In this document: piece by piece, positions 1 to 11,091 of the stretch
Numbering within the stretch: the stretch's first letter is position 1
Layout: each line of letters opens with the position of its first letter
Assembly: GCF_038502225.1 (NCBI RefSeq)
Contig: NC_091382.1
Span: forward strand, 9,219,113-9,283,112
From: Cherax quadricarinatus
Taxonomy: Eukaryota; Arthropoda; Malacostraca; Decapoda; Parastacidae
Length of the DNA: 64,000 nt
Direction of reading: 5' to 3'
Position numbers and translations under genes: made by a program
Notes under the pieces: model-generated
The model's input: the letters and a program-made list of their open reading frames with translations, nothing else
Database searches by the model: none
What the model was told of the DNA's origin: nothing

Positions 1-240
1 AAGGAGGAAAAGTCAGTTTCATTGTTTTTGAATTGTATTAAGACATATTGTCCATAATGCAGTAGATGGTATAGTATATAATTTGAGCATTAGTAAGAAT
101 GAGGTTCAGAAAGTAATTCTACTACGTGGTAGTAGAACTCTGAATAATAAGCCCAGTTGATGAATGTTTATTTTTGCAATTAAGTAATTTAATTTAAAGT
201 TTATGGGCTACAGCTATCTATAACTAGAAATAATAATTGA

Positions 241-475
241 ATGAGCAGGCTAATATTTTGTGAAGGGATTCAGGGAAACCTTTTAGCCAGACTCGAGTCC
301 TGGAGGTGGGAGGTACAGTGCCTACACGCTAGGGAAGAAGTGAAGATATTTGCTGTGTGGGGGGACATCTGTACTATTGTATCTGCATGCCTATAGCAAA
401 ACAACGATAGGGTGAATGATGGTGAAAGTTTTTATTTTTCGTGTCACCATGCCTTTGATTTGTTGAAAAAAAAAT
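241..475 (+). mobile_element. RTE LINE 3' tail fragment
   Basis: Noncoding 3'-UTR remnant: TGAAGGGATTCAGGGAAACC, then GAGTCCTGGAGGTGGGAGGT and the terminal TGAATGATGGTGAAAGTTTT, ending in poly-A at 466-475. The same series of blocks follows the stop codon of the longer RTE copies at 43856 and 55091. Confidence 0.75.
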
Positions 476-635
476 AATTTAAGGGGAAGAGGATTGCCTA
501 CCATTTCCCCTATATTTAATAACCAGAAAATCACAGAAGGGTAGTAACTATTTCTCACCTTGCCTTGGTGGGAAATAGCTGACAGGCTCATAATATTAGC
601 AGTAAATATTCTCACTGATAATGTATTTTTCTTAG

Positions 636-767
636 CTTGCAGAAACCACGAAGTTATTACGTGGTATGCAAGCATGGCTGGATGAAAGTCGGCTGTATGA
701 GCCAGGTGTATACCTTCCAGCTCTGCCTCCACATCTACTTCCACAGAAATTAATGCAGATCTTCCAA
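636..767 (+). CDS. EPG5: EPG5 exon (first visible)
   Basis: Phase-0 exon of 44 codons, beginning LAETTKLLRGMQ and containing AWLDESRLYEPGVYLPALPP, which follows the vertebrate EPG5 segment LWLEDENFQKGDTYIPSLPK. The donor GTAAGA follows the CAA codon. The acceptor is chosen at the AG ending at 635 because a T-rich tract (GTATTTTTCTTAG) precedes it; a second AG ending at 642 would also work only if the upstream exon ended in phase 1. The upstream exon is outside the window. Confidence 0.82.
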
Positions 768-1055
768 GTAAGAGTTACATTACATAGACATTTTATTTGT
801 ATTTTCCATCCTAGCACAACTTACGCTCAGTGTTCAACTGCTCTTACACCCTCTCTTGTCGTATTGAATTATGGCTGTAAATTGAATTACTGAAAATTTT
901 CAGCAATATAGTCTCTCAAGCTAATTTTATTCTACCTCTCCATTATTGAGTTTTTTTACTACAGTAATTATTTTTCATCCAAATATTATTTTCAAGACAC
1001 TCCATCACTGTCTTATATTTATAGTTAACCTTTGTGCTGGTATAAATTTGTTTCA

Positions 1056-1310
1056 GTACAGATTCCCCTCCCCCCAGCTCAAGAAAGGCTCTTTGATGCC
1101 AGTCAAGGGGTCTTGATCCAAGGAATTGGGCTTGCCATCCTGATCAATGAATCAAACCTGAGTGCCCCTCATTCTCCCAGGAACTATATGGCCTTTCTGG
1201 ATTTAGCATTCCCCAAAGAATGTACTATTAATAATAGTACATTCAGTCTAAAGACAACTCATTTTCACAACATAACATTTCCACACCAGATCCTATACTT
1301 GTAGAGGAAA
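1056..1310 (+). repeat. SINE-like interspersed repeat (copy 1)
   Basis: The block CTTTGATGCCAGTCAAGGGG...GGAATTGGGCTTGCC recurs, diverged, at 60315 (CTTTGATGCTGGTGAAGGGC...GGTATTGGAATGTTC). It looks like an exon because it is open and preceded by TTTCAG, but a second dispersed copy marks it as a repeat. In decapods I know a repeat with this head and a tail GGTTTAGCACTTC followed by (ATA)n, which the 60-kb copy shows. Confidence 0.6.
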
Positions 1311-1439
1311 ATCCATAGGTATCATGAGAATGTATGTTACATGGTTGGTGATGGAGTGTGAGAACCAAGTCACCTGGTTTAGTCTTCCTCACAAGTTAAT
1401 AAATAATGGTCACTGTTAATTGGTGGGTATACCTGAAGT

Positions 1440-1925
1440 ATACCTAGAGGGAGTTTTGGGGGTCAATGCCCCCACAGCCAGGATCCATGACCAGGCCTCG
1501 CAGTGGATCAGGACCTGATCAATCAGGCTGTTACTACTGGGGTATTGCTCACTCATACATTTTCTTCTCAAACTTGGGGTTCACTAGGTTTCAGTTTGTT
1601 GTCCAATGTGGATCATGGGCTCCCATGATTGAAAGTTTGGATAGAATAGAGTGGATAGAGTAGTGCTTCTCCTGTTACTAGTTTGAAGCAGAGTGGTTTA
1701 CTACATAGTGCTCAACCCATCCTCAAATTCCCAAGTTCATTAGTTACATGTGTAAACTGGAATTTCAACATGTGTGCAAGTCAGGCATAGCATACATCTT
1801 ATTTTCCTTATTTGGGACAAGTATTTATTAACAATCAGATCAACCAGGCTGTGGCCTATGTGGGCCAGCTGGCCACCTACTGGCCTGGTTGATTAAACAA
1901 GTAGCAGACGAGCCTGGCTTGGGGT
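1440..1925. repeat. Diverged decapod repeat fragments
   Basis: GGGGGTCAATGCCCCCACAG, AGGCCTCGCAGTGGATCAGG and GATCAATCAGGCTGTTACT (1455-1545) match the repeat at 57480-57760. A second short stretch (1830-1925, ATCAACCAGGCTGTGGCC) is related. The approximately 290 bases between them show nothing recognisable. Confidence 0.5.
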
Positions 1926-2102
1926 TGGGCTTCAGAAGTAGAACTCTCAAAATCGTTCAAAGGTACTATATGTTGAAGGTATATAGTATATGTATAAGTA
2001 ACATGTACTTTTAGCAACTTGATTGAACCTTTGATTTTTGAATATCATTTTCTTCTAATTTCTCTGCAATTATAAATTTATAAGAATATTTGTTGACAAA
2101 TA

Positions 2103-2262
2103 AAGGAGGGGTGTTAATGTTGCAGTTTAAAAACTGTAGTGTAAAGCACCCTTCTGGCAAGACAGTGATGGAGTGAATGATGGTGAAAGTTTTTCTTTTT
2201 CGGGCCACCCTGCCTTGGTGGGAATCGGCCAGTGTGATAATAAAAAAAATAAATAAAATATT
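2103..2262 (+). mobile_element. RTE LINE 3' end, A-type tail
   Basis: Nearly identical to the 3' end of the copy at 43960-44112: GGGGTGTTAATGTTGCAGTT, AAGCACCCTTCTGGCAAGAC, CGGGCCACCCTGCCTTGGTG, then GTGTGATAAT followed by an A-rich tail. A severely 5'-truncated insertion of the young A-type subfamily. Confidence 0.82.
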
Positions 2263-2654
2263 TAATTGATAATGTATTAATACTAATATGAATAAAGAAA
2301 TTTCTTTGTTGTATTGTATATCGATGCAGTTTTCTGTATCAAAGCCTTAAGATGCTGCAAAATAATTCCATATGCTCTTACCTTTGTAGTATATGAGATT
2401 TGCAGTTTCGTTGCACGAGGCCAGTATGAACAATACCTTGCAATCATTTGAGGATTTATTTTAGTTTTACATGGTTTTCATTATTTTATATGCCAGTTAG
2501 TTTTTATTAGAAGTGATAATCATTAGTCATTGCAGATTTATTGTTTTGTAATTGTTTCTTTTGGAGTAATACTTAACCATAAAATATGACTTGTGAAGTT
2601 TTTATCGAGTATTATGACTAATATTTCAAAAGGTGCAGTTATGAACTAACAGTC
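2263..2654. other. Intron 1, no recognised feature
   Basis: AT-rich intron sequence with no coding signal or repeat that I recognise. Confidence 0.5.
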
Positions 2655-2785
2655 AAACCATGGAACAAGTGAGGTTTGAACCCATGGCAAGTGAGTCTTA
2701 AAATTCACAGGCCAGTGGCTCACCCATTCCTGGGTTTGCTTGCAGTCGTGATTTTACAATTTGATGAGTCATGAACCAATAGTTT
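2655..2785 (-). repeat. tRNA-like SINE fragment
   Basis: On the minus strand GAGCCACTGGCCTG resembles a pol III A box and GGGTTCAAACCTC a B box, about 35 bases apart. The + strand end GTTTGCTTGCAGTCGTG matches the 3' part of the + strand copy at 62750, so here the two halves are in opposite orientation. Confidence 0.45.
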
Positions 2786-2942
2786 TCTGTATCTACTGAT
2801 GGCAGATCCAGAAGGCTGTTGCTTCATAACACCTTTGAATCCAGCAAAATATATACAGTATGAAAACTTAAGTTATATAATACGTATTGGAAAGATTTTT
2901 ACGGATGAATGCTAAATTTTGCTGTGATGTTTTTTTTTTTAG

Positions 2943-3013
2943 GGCAACTGGGAGCCCTGGCCTGAAGCTATCAACCGGAAAACCATAGAAGAAAGTGCCC
3001 AGAAATTTCTCAG
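2943..3013 (+). CDS. EPG5: EPG5 exon
   Basis: Short exon of 71 bases, phase 0 to phase 2, coding GNWEPWPEAINRKTIEESAQ and a few more residues. The acceptor is an ideal long T tract ending in AG, and the donor is GTGTGT. It lines up with the vertebrate stretch that begins NQQDLWMEYLNMER. No start codon is involved because it is internal. Confidence 0.78.
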
Positions 3014-3119
3014 GTGTGTAAACAAAATTATCATCAGTTGTTAGTAATCATTTAAGACAAAATATTTAAAGTGCTTTAAGGATGGGATTTTTTTTTTTTA
3101 TGTGTCTAAACTAAAATAG

Positions 3120-3525
3120 GATGATTGGAAGGGTGTATAACTCGGGGGAGGGGGGGGGGGTCATAGGAAAGGTTGGAGGGAGGGAGTAAAGGAGGTTTTG
3201 AGTGCTAGGGACTTAAACATCTAATAGACTTATGTGAGCACGTTGGATAGGAGTGAGTGGGGGAAAGTGGTTTTTATTATTTGGTGTGTTTTTGGATTGT
3301 GAGCAAGGTAACATTTATGAAGGGATTCAGAGAAACTGGTTAGCCAGACTTGAGTCCTGGAGGTGGGAAGTACAGTGAAGGAAGGATGAGGATGCTTCAT
3401 TTCAGAGGGTCAGCTGATGTTGGCCTTCTCCTGGCAAGATAATGATTTATTGAGCGTCAGTGAAATTTTTTCTTCTTTGCTGGGTCACCCTACCTCAGTA
3501 GGAGATGATCAGAGTGTTATAAAAC
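3120..3525 (+). mobile_element. RTE LINE 3' fragment
   Basis: Contains the decayed C-terminal coding block (GGTTGGAGGGAGGGAGTAAA, equivalent to GWREGVKEV in better copies), GTTGGATAGGAGTGAGTGG, then the 3' UTR GAAGGGATTCAGAGAAACTG and a terminal CACCCTACCTCAGTAGGAGA. The G-run at 3144-3159 is local. Confidence 0.75.
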
Positions 3526-3728
3526 TAGAAATGCTTTTCTTATTACTTTTTATTAATCACTTATTTTGGTAACAATGTTGTAAAATTTTTGTTTTATTTC
3601 AAGGTCCTTGCATTTTTTCTAACAACTTTTAAACAAGCAATTGATTGGGCCTGTTCTGTTTTTAAGAAGGTTTCTGTTAATATTGTTTAACCTAAGTTTT
3701 TGTAAGAGTTTGAGGCTTTTGATTTCAG

Positions 3729-3997
3729 AGTGTGGGAGCAACATCGCAGTGGGAAAAGCTGCAGTGGCGTCTCAAGTTCTCCTTCTGTATCTCCCGAGCA
3801 CCGAAAGAAACTTCATTTACAGAGGAACAGTGAACAGCGTGATCCTGGACAGTCCATCATTAAGAGACTTGAGACTTATGAACCTCCACAGCCACCTCCT
3901 CCTATACCACCCAAAAGTCCACTCCACACACCCAGCCTCCAAGACAAGACATTAGTAGATCAAGAGGGCCTTCTCTCACTTGTCAAGCGTTACACAG
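3729..3997 (+). CDS. EPG5: EPG5 exon with proline-rich linker
   Basis: Exon of 269 bases. The split arginine codon joins AG from the previous exon to A here, then VWEQHRSGKSCSG follows. The second half is a proline-rich, probably disordered linker (TYEPPQPPPPIPPKSP), matching a proline-rich stretch at the same place in vertebrate EPG5 (HEAPQPPLALHPTKPPVP). The exon ends KRYTG in phase 1, with donor GTACAA. A shorter overlapping open frame at 3641 is a shadow of this exon. Confidence 0.85.
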
Positions 3998-4049
3998 GTA
4001 CAACTAATCTCTGAAAATTTCATCCTAGCACATCACTATCTTGCTGATT

Positions 4050-4153
4050 TTTATTTTTTTTAACACCAAACATCTCCCACCAAAGTAGGGTGACCTGAAA
4101 AAGAAGAAATGCTGTCATAAAGTTTTTTCTCTTTTTACATTTAGTAATTTATA
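4050..4153 (-). mobile_element. 3' end of RTE-derived short element
   Basis: Minus-strand copy of the last approximately 100 bases of the short element described at 8098-8576 (TAACACCAAACATCTCCCAC, then TACATTTAGTAATTTATA). It abuts the 5' end of the RTE copy at 4154 head to head. Confidence 0.6.
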
Positions 4154-4507
4154 GTAGTAGGTTGGTAGACAGCAACCGCCCATGGAGGTACTACGGTACT
4201 GCCAAACAAGTGTAAAACGGAAGCCTGTATCTGTTTTACATGATGGTAGAATTGCTGGTGTCTTTTTTTCTGTCTCATAAACATGCAAGATTTCAGGTAC
4301 GTCTTGCTACTTATACTTACACTTAGGTCACACTACACATACATATACACATTTATGTATACACACTCATCACTTACACTTGTTCTTAGTACTTTTCCTT
4401 TCATATCCATGTGGAAGTGGAATAAGAATCTTTCCTCCGTAAGTCATGCGTGTTGTAAACGCCAACTAAAATGCCGGGAGCCTACTGAAAAGAAAAAGAA
4501 GAAAACC

Positions 4508-5745
4508 ATCAAAGTGGGATGTTTGAATGTGCATGGTTGTATTGCAAATGATAAGAAAGATCATTGTGGATGTTATGAATGAAAAGAAGCTGGATGTCCT
4601 GGCTCTAAGTGAAACAAAGCTGAAGGGGGTAGGAGAGTTTCATTGGGGAGAAAAAATGAGATTAGGTCAGAGGTTTCTAATAGAGTTAGAGCTAAGGAAG
4701 GAGTAGCAATAATGTTGAAGGATAAGTTATGGCAGGAAAAGAAGGAATATAAATGTATAAATTCAAGGATTATGTGGAGTAAAATAAAGGTTGGATGTGA
4801 AAAGTGGGTTATAGTAAGTGTTTATGCACCTGGGGAATAGAGAAATGTAGAGGAAAGAGAGATTTTGGGGAATATTGAGTGAGTACTTGGGGAATTTTGA
4901 ACCAATTGAGAGAGTGCTTGTGGTTAGGGATCTTAATGCTGAAGTGGGTAAAAATGTTGTGGAGGGAGTAGTAGGTAAATTTGGGGTGCCAGGGGTAAAT
5001 GATAATAGGGAGCCTTTAATTGAACTATTTGTAGAAAGAGTTTTGATAATAAATAATACATATTTTATGAAAAAGAGAATAAATAGTTGTACAAGATATA
5101 ATATAGCATGTAATGAAAGTAGTTTGTTAGATTATGTATTGGTGGATAAAAAGTTTATGGGTAGGGTTCAGGATGTACGTGTTTGTAGATGGGCAACGGA
5201 TATAGCGGATCATTATCTACTTGTAGTTACAGTTAGAGTAAGAGGTAGATGGGACAAAAGGAAAATAGCAACAGTAAGTAAGAAAGAGATGATAGTTTAT
5301 AAACTAAGGGAGGAGGAAGTTAAGGTAAGATATAAGCAACTATTGGCAGAAAGGTGGGCTAGTGCAATTATGGGTAGTGAGGGGGTTGAAGAGGGATGGG
5401 ATAGTTTTAAAAATGCAGTATTAGAATGTGGGGTAGAAGTTTGTGGCTATAGAAGGGTGGGTGCAGGAGGAAAGAGGAGTGATTGGTGGAATGATGAGGT
5501 AAAGGGTGAGATAAAAGGGAAATGGATAGCTATGAGAGGTTTTTACAAAGCAGAAGTGATATAAGAGCAGAGTATATGGAGAGTAAAAGAAAGATGAAGA
5601 GAGTGGTGAGAGAGTGCAAAAGGAGAGCAAATGATAGAGTGGGAGAGGCACTGTCAAGAAATTTTGCTGAGAACAAGAAAAAGTTTTGGAGTGAGATAAA
5701 CAAGTTGAGAAAGCCTTTGGAAGCAAATGGATTTGTCAGTTAAAA
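4508..5745 (+). pseudogene. RTE endonuclease/RT N-terminal half (broken)
   Basis: Conceptual product begins IKVGCLNVHGCIANDKK, the start of the AP-type endonuclease that nicks target DNA. It continues in pieces: VRAKEGVAIMLKDKLWQ (4691), VSVYAPGE (4815), VVRDLNAEVGK (4920, where other copies have VVGDFNAKVG) and the SLLDYVLVDKKFMGR block (5122). Frames change near 4565, 4670, 4838 and 5520, so it is not translatable. The piece VDKKFMG has the normal frame at the site where the copies at 48 and 52 kb carry an extra G. Confidence 0.8.
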
Positions 5746-5820
5746 ACAGAGTAGGGGAGTTAGTAAATGGAGAGCTGGAGGTATTGGGTAGATGGTGGGA
5801 ATATGTTTATGAACTTTTAA

Positions 5821-6875
5821 CCCTTTGACTGTTTTGGTCATATATATACGTCTTACGAGCCAGTGTTTCAGATGTATTAATACGCATAAATTCTAGCTGC
5901 TTCAAATCAAGCAAGAGAAAGCTGGTAGGCCCACATGTGAGAGAATGGATCTGTGTGGTCAGTGTGCACCACATAAAAAAAATCCTGCAGCACGCAGTGC
6001 ATAATAAGAAAAAAAACTGACCGTTTTTTTTGGATTAAAGCACCGACTGTGGTTTTATTTTCGTATAGTATTTATCGTTGTATTCTCGTGATAAAATGGA
6101 AAACATATTACAGAAATAGAGATGATTTTGATTAGTTTCACAATGAAAACGACCTTGAAATTGAGCTCAAAGTAGCGGAAATGTTCGATTTTTGCCAATG
6201 TTCAGGAGTAAGCAAATCACACCACACGTCCAATACACATCAACTGGGGAGTCATATTCTTTCACTAGTGCACTGACATTATTTATGCCATTTTTACAAT
6301 AATGCAGTAATCTGCATAACAGTAATTTTTTTATTTTTTGTATGAATAAAAAATCAAAATAGAAAGCAATAGTAATATAAGAGGGGCCTAGCTAGAGGTG
6401 TGTCTAATGAACAGAGGATATGTTATTTTAGTGCCAAGAATGTCTACTTTTTTATTCTGGACCCTATTTTGAAATTGGCATCTTTTTTAATTTGCGTGAA
6501 ATTGGCTAAATTGCCAATTTCTGACCACTTTATTGGTTAGTTCAAATCTGTAAATGAGGAGTTTCTTGTATTGAACTGATAGAAAAAATGGAGTTCTAAA
6601 GAAATAGTTATGAGTATGGTCAACTCGAGCAATGGAATTGGCCAAAAACAGGGCTCAAAGTCGGCAAAATCGCTGATGCGTATATGTCGCCTAGACCGCT
6701 AACTTCGCGGGAGTGTAGTTCCGTGAGTTTTCGACCAAATTTTGTACTTTTGGTGTCATTACCATAGGAAAAATATTTTCTATTATTTCATAAGAAAAAA
6801 TTATTTTTTTCTTTTTCCAAAAATTTTGCAACATAGAATGACAGTTTCAGAAAGGGGCTTGCGACAGTCAAAGGG
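5821..6875 (+). mobile_element. piggyBac-like MITE, copy 1
   Basis: 1,055-bp non-autonomous DNA element with inverted ends CCCTTTGACTGT / ACAGTCAAAGGG and TTAA duplicated on both sides (5817-5820, 6876-6879). The empty site is visible in the paralogous RTE at 53474 (GAACTTTTAAATGTTGAGG). TTAA targeting and CCC-starting ends are hallmarks of the piggyBac superfamily. No open frame; mobilised in trans if at all. Subterminal palindromes at 5839-5850 and 5873-5884. Confidence 0.85.
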
Positions 6876-6879
6876 TTAA

Positions 6880-7735
6880 ATGTCGATGAAGAAAGGGAGG
6901 CAGTTATTTCATGCACTGGTCAGGGAGGTATAACATCTTTTAGGAGTGAAGAAGAGCAGGATGTGTGTGTGGGGAAGGTGTGTGAGGCATTACAGAGAAT
7001 GAAGGGGTAAAGCAGCTGGAACTGATGGGATCATGACAGTTTTTATGAGGATAGTGAGGCTCAGGTTAGAGTGTTTTTATGAGGATAGTGAGGCTCAGGT
7101 TAGAGTGTGTAGAAGAGAGGGAGATTACTTCCCAGTAAAAGTAGGCTTTACACAGGGATGTGTAATGTCACCTTGGTTGTTTAACATATTTATATATTGG
7201 GTTGTAAAAGAAGTGAATATGAGCGTGTTGGGGAGAGGGGTGGGATTAAATTATACAAAATTAAGTTATACAAAATGGGAGTTGACACAGTTATGTTTTG
7301 CTGATGATACTGTGCTTATGGAAGATTTTAAAGAAAAGTTGCTAAGGTTAGTGGATGAGTTTGGGAGGGTGTGTAAAGGTAGAAAGTTATAAGTGAAAAT
7401 AGATAAGAGTAAGGTGATGAGGGTATCAAACAATTTAGATAAAGAAAAATTGGATATCACATTGGAGGGAGGGAGTATGGAAGAAGTGAATGTTTTCATA
7501 TATTTGGGAGTTGACTTGTCAGCAGATGGGTTTATGAAGGATGAGGTTAGCCATAGAATTGATGAAAGAAAAAAGGTGAGTGGTGCATTGAGGTATTTGT
7601 GGAGACAAAGAACTTTATCAATGGAGGGAATGTATGAGAGTACAGTGATACCAACACTCTTATATGGGTGTGAAGCATGGGTTGTAAATGCAAGAAGGTG
7701 GCTGGAGGCAGTCGTGTCTTAGGGCAATGTGTGGT
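6880..7735 (+). pseudogene. RTE reverse transcriptase C-terminal half (broken)
   Basis: Continues the frame interrupted by the MITE: AVISCTGQGGITSFRSEEEQ, then after the internal deletion [17 protein letters not shown] (RT motif B region), LCFADDTVLM (catalytic FADD box, about 7297), FIYLGVDLSADGFM and YGCEAWVVN. Stops at 7390 and frame changes near 7005 and 7700 make it nonfunctional. Confidence 0.82.
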
Positions 7736-8097
7736 GCAAATATTATGCAGAGAATTTGTAGTGTGGAAATTAGGAGGAGGTGTGGAGTAACTAAAAGTAT
7801 TAGTCAGAGGACTGAAGAGGGGATGTTGAGGTAGTTTGGTCATTTAGAGAGAATGGAACAAAGTGGAATGACTTGGAAAGCATATAAATCTGTAGGGGAC
7901 CGAAGATGGGGTAGGGGTCGTCCCCGAAAAGGTTGGAGGGAGGGGGTAAAGGAGGTTTTGTGGGCGAGGGGCTTGAACTTCCAGTAAGCGTGCATGAGTG
8001 TGTTAGATAGGAGCGCATGGAGACGAATGGTTTTTGGGACCTGACAAGTTGTTGGAGTGTGGGCAGGGTAATATTTAGTGAAGGGATTCAGGGAAAC

Positions 8098-8576
8098 CCT
8101 AGGTAGTAGGTTGGTAGACAGCAACCGCCCAGGGAGGTACTACCGTCCTGCCAAGTGAGTGTAAAACGAAAGCCTGTAATTCTTTTACATGATGGTAGGA
8201 TTGCTGGTGTCCATTTTTTTTTGTCTCACAAACACGCAGGGTTTCAGGTACGTCTTGCTACTTCTACTTACACTTAGGTCACACTACACATACATGTTCA
8301 AGCATATACGTATATACACACCCCGCTGGGTTTTCTTCTATTTTCTTAATAGTTCTTGTTTTTGTTATTTCCTCTTACCTCCATGGGGAAGTGGAACAGA
8401 ATTCTTCCTCCATAAGCCATGCATGTTGTAAGAGGAGACTAAAATGCCAGGAGCAAGGGGCTAGTAACCCCTTCTCCCGTATATATTACTTAATGTAAAA
8501 GGAGAAACTTTCGTTTTTCCTTTTGGGCCACCCCGCCTCAGTGGGATACGGCCGGTGTGTTAAAAAAAAAAAAAAA
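8098..8576 (+). mobile_element. Short RTE-derived non-autonomous element, copy 1
   Basis: Inserted into the RTE tail with a 12-bp target duplication ATTCAGGGAAAC (8086-8097 and 8577-8588). The head (GTAGTAGGTTGGTAGACAGC through GGGGCTAGTAACCCCTTCTC) equals the 5' UTR of the RTE copies at 4154 and 51751. The last approximately 60 bases (GGGCCACCCCGCCTCAGTGG...GTGTGTTAAAA) resemble the RTE 3' end. No open frame. It has the structure of an internally deleted LINE derivative. Confidence 0.82.
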
Positions 8577-8673
8577 ATTCAGGGAAACTTTTTTTTTTTA
8601 TATAGTCGGACTTGAGTCCTGGAACTTTAAAGGAGGGGTTTGGGATATTGGCAGTTTGGAGGGATATGTTGTG

Positions 8674-8750
8674 ATGGAGTGAAAGTTTTTCTTTGTCGGG
8701 CCACCCTGCCTTGGTGGGAATCGGCCAGTGTGTTAATAATAATAATAATA
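8674..8750 (+). mobile_element. 77-bp A-type RTE tail insertion
   Basis: ATGGAGTGAAAGTTTTTCTT to GGAATCGGCCAGTGTGTTAA plus (TAA)n, flanked by the 8-bp duplication ATGTTGTG (8666-8673 and 8751-8758). It splits a B-type RTE tail whose halves rejoin exactly when the insertion is removed. Confidence 0.75.
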
Positions 8751-9076
8751 ATGTTGTGTATCTTTATACGTATATGCTTCTAAACTGTTGTATTCTGAGC
8801 ACCTCTGCGAAAACAATGATTATGTGTGAGGAGGTGAGTGTTGAATGATGATGAAAGTATTTTCTTTTTTGGGATTTTCTTTCTTTTTGGGTCACCTTGC
8901 CTCGGTGGGAGATGGCCGACTTGTTAAAAAAAAAAATCTAGTATGTTAGAGATTTTCTCCAAATTGCAACACATATTGGTAATTTTAATATTAAGATAAT
9001 TAGTGGTTTAATTAAATACAAACTAATTGCAAAACCTTGAGCTTATAATAAAAGTGCACAAAGATAAGCTTAAGGC

Positions 9077-9350
9077 AAGGCTTTTTAACCATGGGTATCC
9101 ATACCTCCATACCCCGTGGTATGGATGCCAAGTAATGGGGGGTATGGGACCTAATCTCTGAATAATTTTAAAAAGAGTTGTTGTTAGATTAGAATAAACT
9201 CTCAGTTGTTTTTGCTAGCTATCTATAAGTAAAGTTAAACTAAGCTATTGGCCTAATAGGACTGGTGATAATTATTTTGTCCATCTGGTGAAAGGGGTAT
9301 GGGCACATGTTTTCGAATTCATTGGTAGTCTTTAATCGTAAAAGGGTTAA
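9077..9350. mobile_element. Possible hAT-like MITE remnant
   Basis: Weak inverted ends CAAGGCTTTTTAACC and, reversed from the right, CAGGGGTACTTAACC. The body repeats GGTATGGATGCC-type blocks. No target duplication seen. Confidence 0.35.
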
Positions 9351-9417
9351 GTACCCCTGGTGATCCAGTAAATTCAATGAGCTCATTTTAGAAAAATTCT
9401 ATATATGGTATATTTAA

Positions 9418-10469
9418 CCCTTTCAGGGCCGAGAGGCCCTCTCCTAAACTTGTTCTCAGGATCAAAAAATTTTTCGGAAAAAATAAAAATGATTTTTTCA
9501 TATGAAATGATAGAGAATCTTTTCCCAATCATAATGACACCAAAAGTATGAAATTTGATGGAAAACTTACAGAATTATGCTCTCGCAAAGTTAGTAGTCT
9601 CGACGATGTTTATGCATCGGTGATTTCGCGGACTTTGAGCCCTATTTTCAGCCAATTCCAGTGTACTAGCCGACAAAAATGACAACTATTTTGCTAGAAC
9701 TCCATTTTTTCTATCGAATGAGTACAAGAAACCACCCATTTACCAATTTCAACTAGTGGTCAGAAATTGGCAAAATTCAAACAAATTTTAAAAGATGCCA
9801 GTTTCCAAATAGGGTCCAGAATAAACAAGACAGACATTCCTGGCACTAAAATAACATTTTCTCTGTTCATTAGTCACATTCCCAGGCCCCTCTTACATTT
9901 CTTTTGCTTTCCACTTTGAATTTTTATTCTCACAAAAAATAGAAGATTTACTGTTATGCAGACTACTGCATTAGTGTAGAAATTGTATAAATAATATCAG
10001 CGCTCTTGTGAAAGAATATTAGACTCACCAGTTGATAAGTATTGGACGCGTGGCATGATTTGTTTACTTTTGAACTTTGGCAAAAATTGAACATTTCTTC
10101 TGCTTTGAGCTCAATATCAAGGTACTTCTCATTGTGAAACCAATCAAAATCATCTCAATTTCTGTAATATATCTTCCATTCCATAAAATAAGACCAGGAA
10201 AACTAGAATACAACCATAAATACCATACGAAAATACACTGCAAAGTCGCTGTTTTAACCCAAAAACGCTGTCAAAGTTTTTTTTTCTCATGCAATGTGTG
10301 CTGCAGGATTTTTTTATACTGTGTACACTGACCACATAGTCCCATTGTTTCATATGTAGGCCTACCAGCTTTCCCTCGCTAGATTTGAAAGCGCTAGAAT
10401 TTACACGTACTAGTACGTCAATAACCCTTGTGCATAAAATGTAGTAGCATGCCAGAAACCCTGAAAGGG
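9418..10469 (-). mobile_element. piggyBac-like MITE, copy 2
   Basis: 1,052 bp, ends CCCTTTCAGGGCC / CCCTGAAAGGG, TTAA on both sides (9414-9417, 10470-10473). Reverse orientation relative to copy 1: the GTAGGCCTACCAGCTTT block is near its right end. A perfect 14-bp palindrome ACGTACTAGTACGT is at 10405-10418; its partner site at 10440-10451 is decayed. Confidence 0.85.
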
Positions 10470-10570
10470 TTAAGGGATGTATCAAAAAATGTAGAAAAAG
10501 GTTATTGACATAACATCATGTATAAGGATAAAGTATGTCAGTTATGCTGTATTTCTGACATTTTTTTCAG

Positions 10571-10767
10571 ATTTAGTGGCAGAACATGCCCAGACTGTAA
10601 ATTTGTGGTGCAGCGAAATGTGTGCTCTTGACTGTGTGTATAAAGAATTACTGCCACAGTTATATACAAATGCACCTACGAAAACCATTCTTGTTGCTGA
10701 GTGTAAACCTCCTAAAATTGGCCGCCAACAGCCTAAGTGTTTAGGACCAGCAAATATTGTTATAGAG
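10571..10767 (+). CDS. EPG5: EPG5 exon
   Basis: Exon of 197 bases. The terminal G of the preceding exon completes GAT (Asp), then LVAEHAQTVNLWCSEMCALD and YKELLPQLYTN follow. The pattern E-L-L...Y.N....T..L..EC agrees with vertebrate EPG5 (DGELLDTMPKQYVN then TLHLEC). A T-rich acceptor precedes it and GTGAGT follows. It is the first exon after the 6.6-kb intron that holds the first RTE copy and two MITEs. Confidence 0.85.
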
Positions 10768-11091
10768 GTGAGTAATCTATGCATATGTTAATAATACAGT
10801 GTTTGCTTACATTGTTACTAGTTTATCTTCATACAGGTCACAAATTTCAAATGCTCCAAGTTACATACATTTACACTTACAAATAGGGCACTTAGAAAAT
10901 ACTATAGACTTAAAACTGCTAAGGTCAGTACAAATATGTGTGAAAAACTATCCTCTGTACAATTGTAAGTTGGAAAAACCAAGAACACAAGTTGTTTGTA
11001 AGCTGTAAAGCAGGTACACAAATATGTGTGAAATGTGACAGTCCTCTATATTACTGTTTTTTATGCTAACAACTTGCTTTGCAAGTTTTTT
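10768..11091. other. Intron 4 start, no recognised feature
   Basis: AT-rich intron sequence, no repeat or coding signal recognised. Confidence 0.5.

Larger units (their letters stand above)
4154..8933 (+). mobile_element. RTE-clade LINE, B-type, near full length but broken
   Basis: Starts with the RTE 5' UTR (GTAGTAGGTTGGTAGACAGC) and ends in the B-type tail GGAGATGGCCGACTTGTTA plus poly-A. The region between codes for AP endonuclease then reverse transcriptase. Three later insertions interrupt it: a TTAA-flanked MITE (5821-6875), a short RTE-derived element (8098-8576) and a 77-bp LINE tail (8674-8750). Most of the RT palm is deleted near 7036, where GATCATGACAG is followed by TTTTTATGAGGATAGTGAGG; a block of about 34 bases starting there is tandemly duplicated (7038 and 7075). 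Confidence 0.85.

Noticed and set aside
1032..1304. 90-codon open frame as an EPG5 exon
   Set aside because: A diverged copy of the same block occurs at 60286, the vertebrate protein has no counterpart here, and exons 1 and 2 already join in phase without it.
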